NCBI RefSeq assembly: GCF_004300825.1
Contig: NZ_CP036250.1
Coordinates: 2,598,001 to 2,662,000 of the forward strand
Length of the DNA: 64,000 nucleotides
From: Egicoccus halophilus
GTDB taxonomy: Bacteria > Actinomycetota > Nitriliruptoria > Nitriliruptorales > Nitriliruptoraceae
Direction: 5' to 3'
The notes beneath the pieces are model-generated. The model was not told the origin of the DNA. It saw only the letters and a program-made list of their open reading frames with translations, and searched no databases. Made by a program: the position numbers and the translations under genes. Shown here one piece after another: positions 63,218-64,000 of the stretch (position 1 is the stretch's first letter; every line of letters begins with the position of its first letter).

Positions 63218-64000
63218 ATGGCGCCTGCTCCGGCCGTCGAGCTCGTCGACGTGACGGCCGGGTACGGCGCCGTGCCGGTGCTCGAGCGACTCTCGCTGCG
63301 CGTCGAGGCCGGTGAACTCGTCGGGGTCGTCGGCCCGTCGGGGGCCGGCAAGACCACGTTGCTGCGTCTGCTCACGGGGGATGCTGACCGCCACCACGGT
63401 GAGGTCCGGCTGTTCGGCGAGCCCGTGGGACGCCGGCCGCCCCGCCGGGTCGGGGTCGTGCCGCAGCTCGGAACGATCGACTGGGACTTCCCGTTGCGGG
63501 TGCGCGAGGCCGTCCTCCTGGGCCTGGTCCCCCGGACGCGTCGCGTGCCGTGGTTCGCCCGTGACGAGCGGCAACGGGTCGACACCCTGCTCGAGCGCCT
63601 CGGCATCGGGGAACTCGGTGACCGTTTCATCCGGGAGCTCTCGGGCGGACAGCAACAGCGGGTGCTGCTCGCCCGCGCGTTGGTCCGCGAGGCGGACCTG
63701 CTGCTGCTCGACGAGCCGACGTCCGGCGTCGACCTCGCCACCCGGCACGACGTCCTGCACCTGATCGGGGAGCTCAACGCCGAGGGCATCGCCGTGCTGC
63801 TCACGACCCACGATCTCAACTGGGTCGCGACGCACCTGCCACGCATCGTCTGCTTCGCCTCCGGCGTGGTCGCCGACGGGCCACCCGGGAGCGTGCTCAC
63901 CTCCGAGACCCTGATGCTCACCTACGGCGCGCCGATGCGGGTCGTCCGCGACGGCGGCACCGTGGTCGTCGTCGACGAGGAGCCGCTGCTGGAGGCCCGC
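63218..64000 (+). CDS. Metal-type ABC transporter ATP-binding protein (partial)
   Basis: The gene runs off the right edge; 261 codons are visible. Walker A is GPSGAGKTTLL, Q-loop GVVPQLGTIDWDFPLRVREAVLLG (the DWDFP-x-x-V pattern is typical of Zn/Mn/Fe ABC ATPases, ZnuC/MntB/SitB type), signature RELSGGQQQRV, Walker B LLLLDEPTSGVD and switch His in TTHDLN. It would energise uptake of a divalent metal, with permease genes expected beyond the window. No ribosome site precedes the ATG at 63218; an in-frame GTG at 63185 is an alternative start. Confidence 0.85.
   Translation, partial: MAPAPAVELVDVTAGYGAVPVLERLSLRVEAGELVGVVGPSGAGKTTLLRLLTGDADRHHGEVRLFGEPVGRRPPRRVGVVPQLGTIDWDFPLRVREAVLLGLVPRTRRVPWFARDERQRVDTLLERLGIGELGDRFIRELSGGQQQRVLLARALVREADLLLLDEPTSGVDLATRHDVLHLIGELNAEGIAVLLTTHDLNWVATHLPRIVCFASGVVADGPPGSVLTSETLMLTYGAPMRVVRDGGTVVVVDEEPLLEAR

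Overview
The window is about 72-74% GC, almost fully coding, and carries no tRNA, rRNA, insertion sequence, integrase or CRISPR array that I could find. GTG starts are as common as ATG, overlapping ATGA/GTGA gene junctions are frequent, and several promoters show a TAnnnT -10 box, some placed so close to the start codon that the mRNA would be leaderless. Together with a glnE-glnA2-like pair, coenzyme F420 enzymes, KorAB, a YtrA-type GntR/ABC cassette and a 13E12-type HNH remnant, this points to a chromosome segment of an actinomycete. A deep-branching high-GC lineage such as Nitriliruptoria is possible, but that is inference.

Layout. 1-6.6 kb: a glutamate symporter (partial) and a nitrogen block on the - strand (glnE, a non-adenylylatable glutamine synthetase, amtB). 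6.9-14.5 kb: nadE, a glycine-rich membrane protein, panB, an orphan four-PAS hybrid kinase, and a cobalamin pair (BtuF-like protein and PduO-type adenosyltransferase). 14.6-19.3 kb: pabB-pabC (folate) and a YtrA-like regulator/ABC operon with an AT-rich operator. 19.4-25.9 kb: F420:NADP oxidoreductase, a hydrolase coupled to nadB, a PatB-type C-S lyase coupled to a ferritin-like protein, and a homogentisate-dioxygenase-like cupin. 26-30.9 kb: IclR regulator divergent from a P450, then clpP, a class I amidotransferase and a membrane protein. 30.9-39.5 kb: a reduced methyl-accepting protein, pirin, the CE1758/CE1759 luciferase-like duo, YceI divergent from MarR, a NYN-LOTUS RNA-binding protein, and a HAD/APH pair matching the N-terminal half of mammalian ACAD10.

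39.6-50.8 kb: korAB, an M23 endopeptidase, a 0.9-kb stretch with a 26-residue peptide unit and a 66-residue protein bounded by hairpins, gltB with an intrinsic terminator in its leader, and a crotonase. 50.8-58.3 kb (- strand): a NatAB-like ABC exporter, a methylsuccinyl-CoA-dehydrogenase-like flavoprotein, a ROK kinase, and an overlapping trio of EamA transporter, F420 LLM oxidoreductase and hotdog thioesterase. 58.4-64 kb: ilvD, a small conserved-looking protein, a secreted protein of unknown family, a broken HNH endonuclease, mug, a Cys-containing small protein and the start of a metal-type ABC ATPase.

Nitrogen assimilation is the strongest functional theme (gltS, glnE, glnA, amtB, gltB, plus glutamine-dependent NadE and an amidotransferase). 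No complete novel system is evident. The best candidates for new biology are the gltB leader terminator, the 26-codon transcription unit at 44.3-44.6 kb, the HAD/APH pair, the NYN-LOTUS protein and the reduced chemoreceptor.
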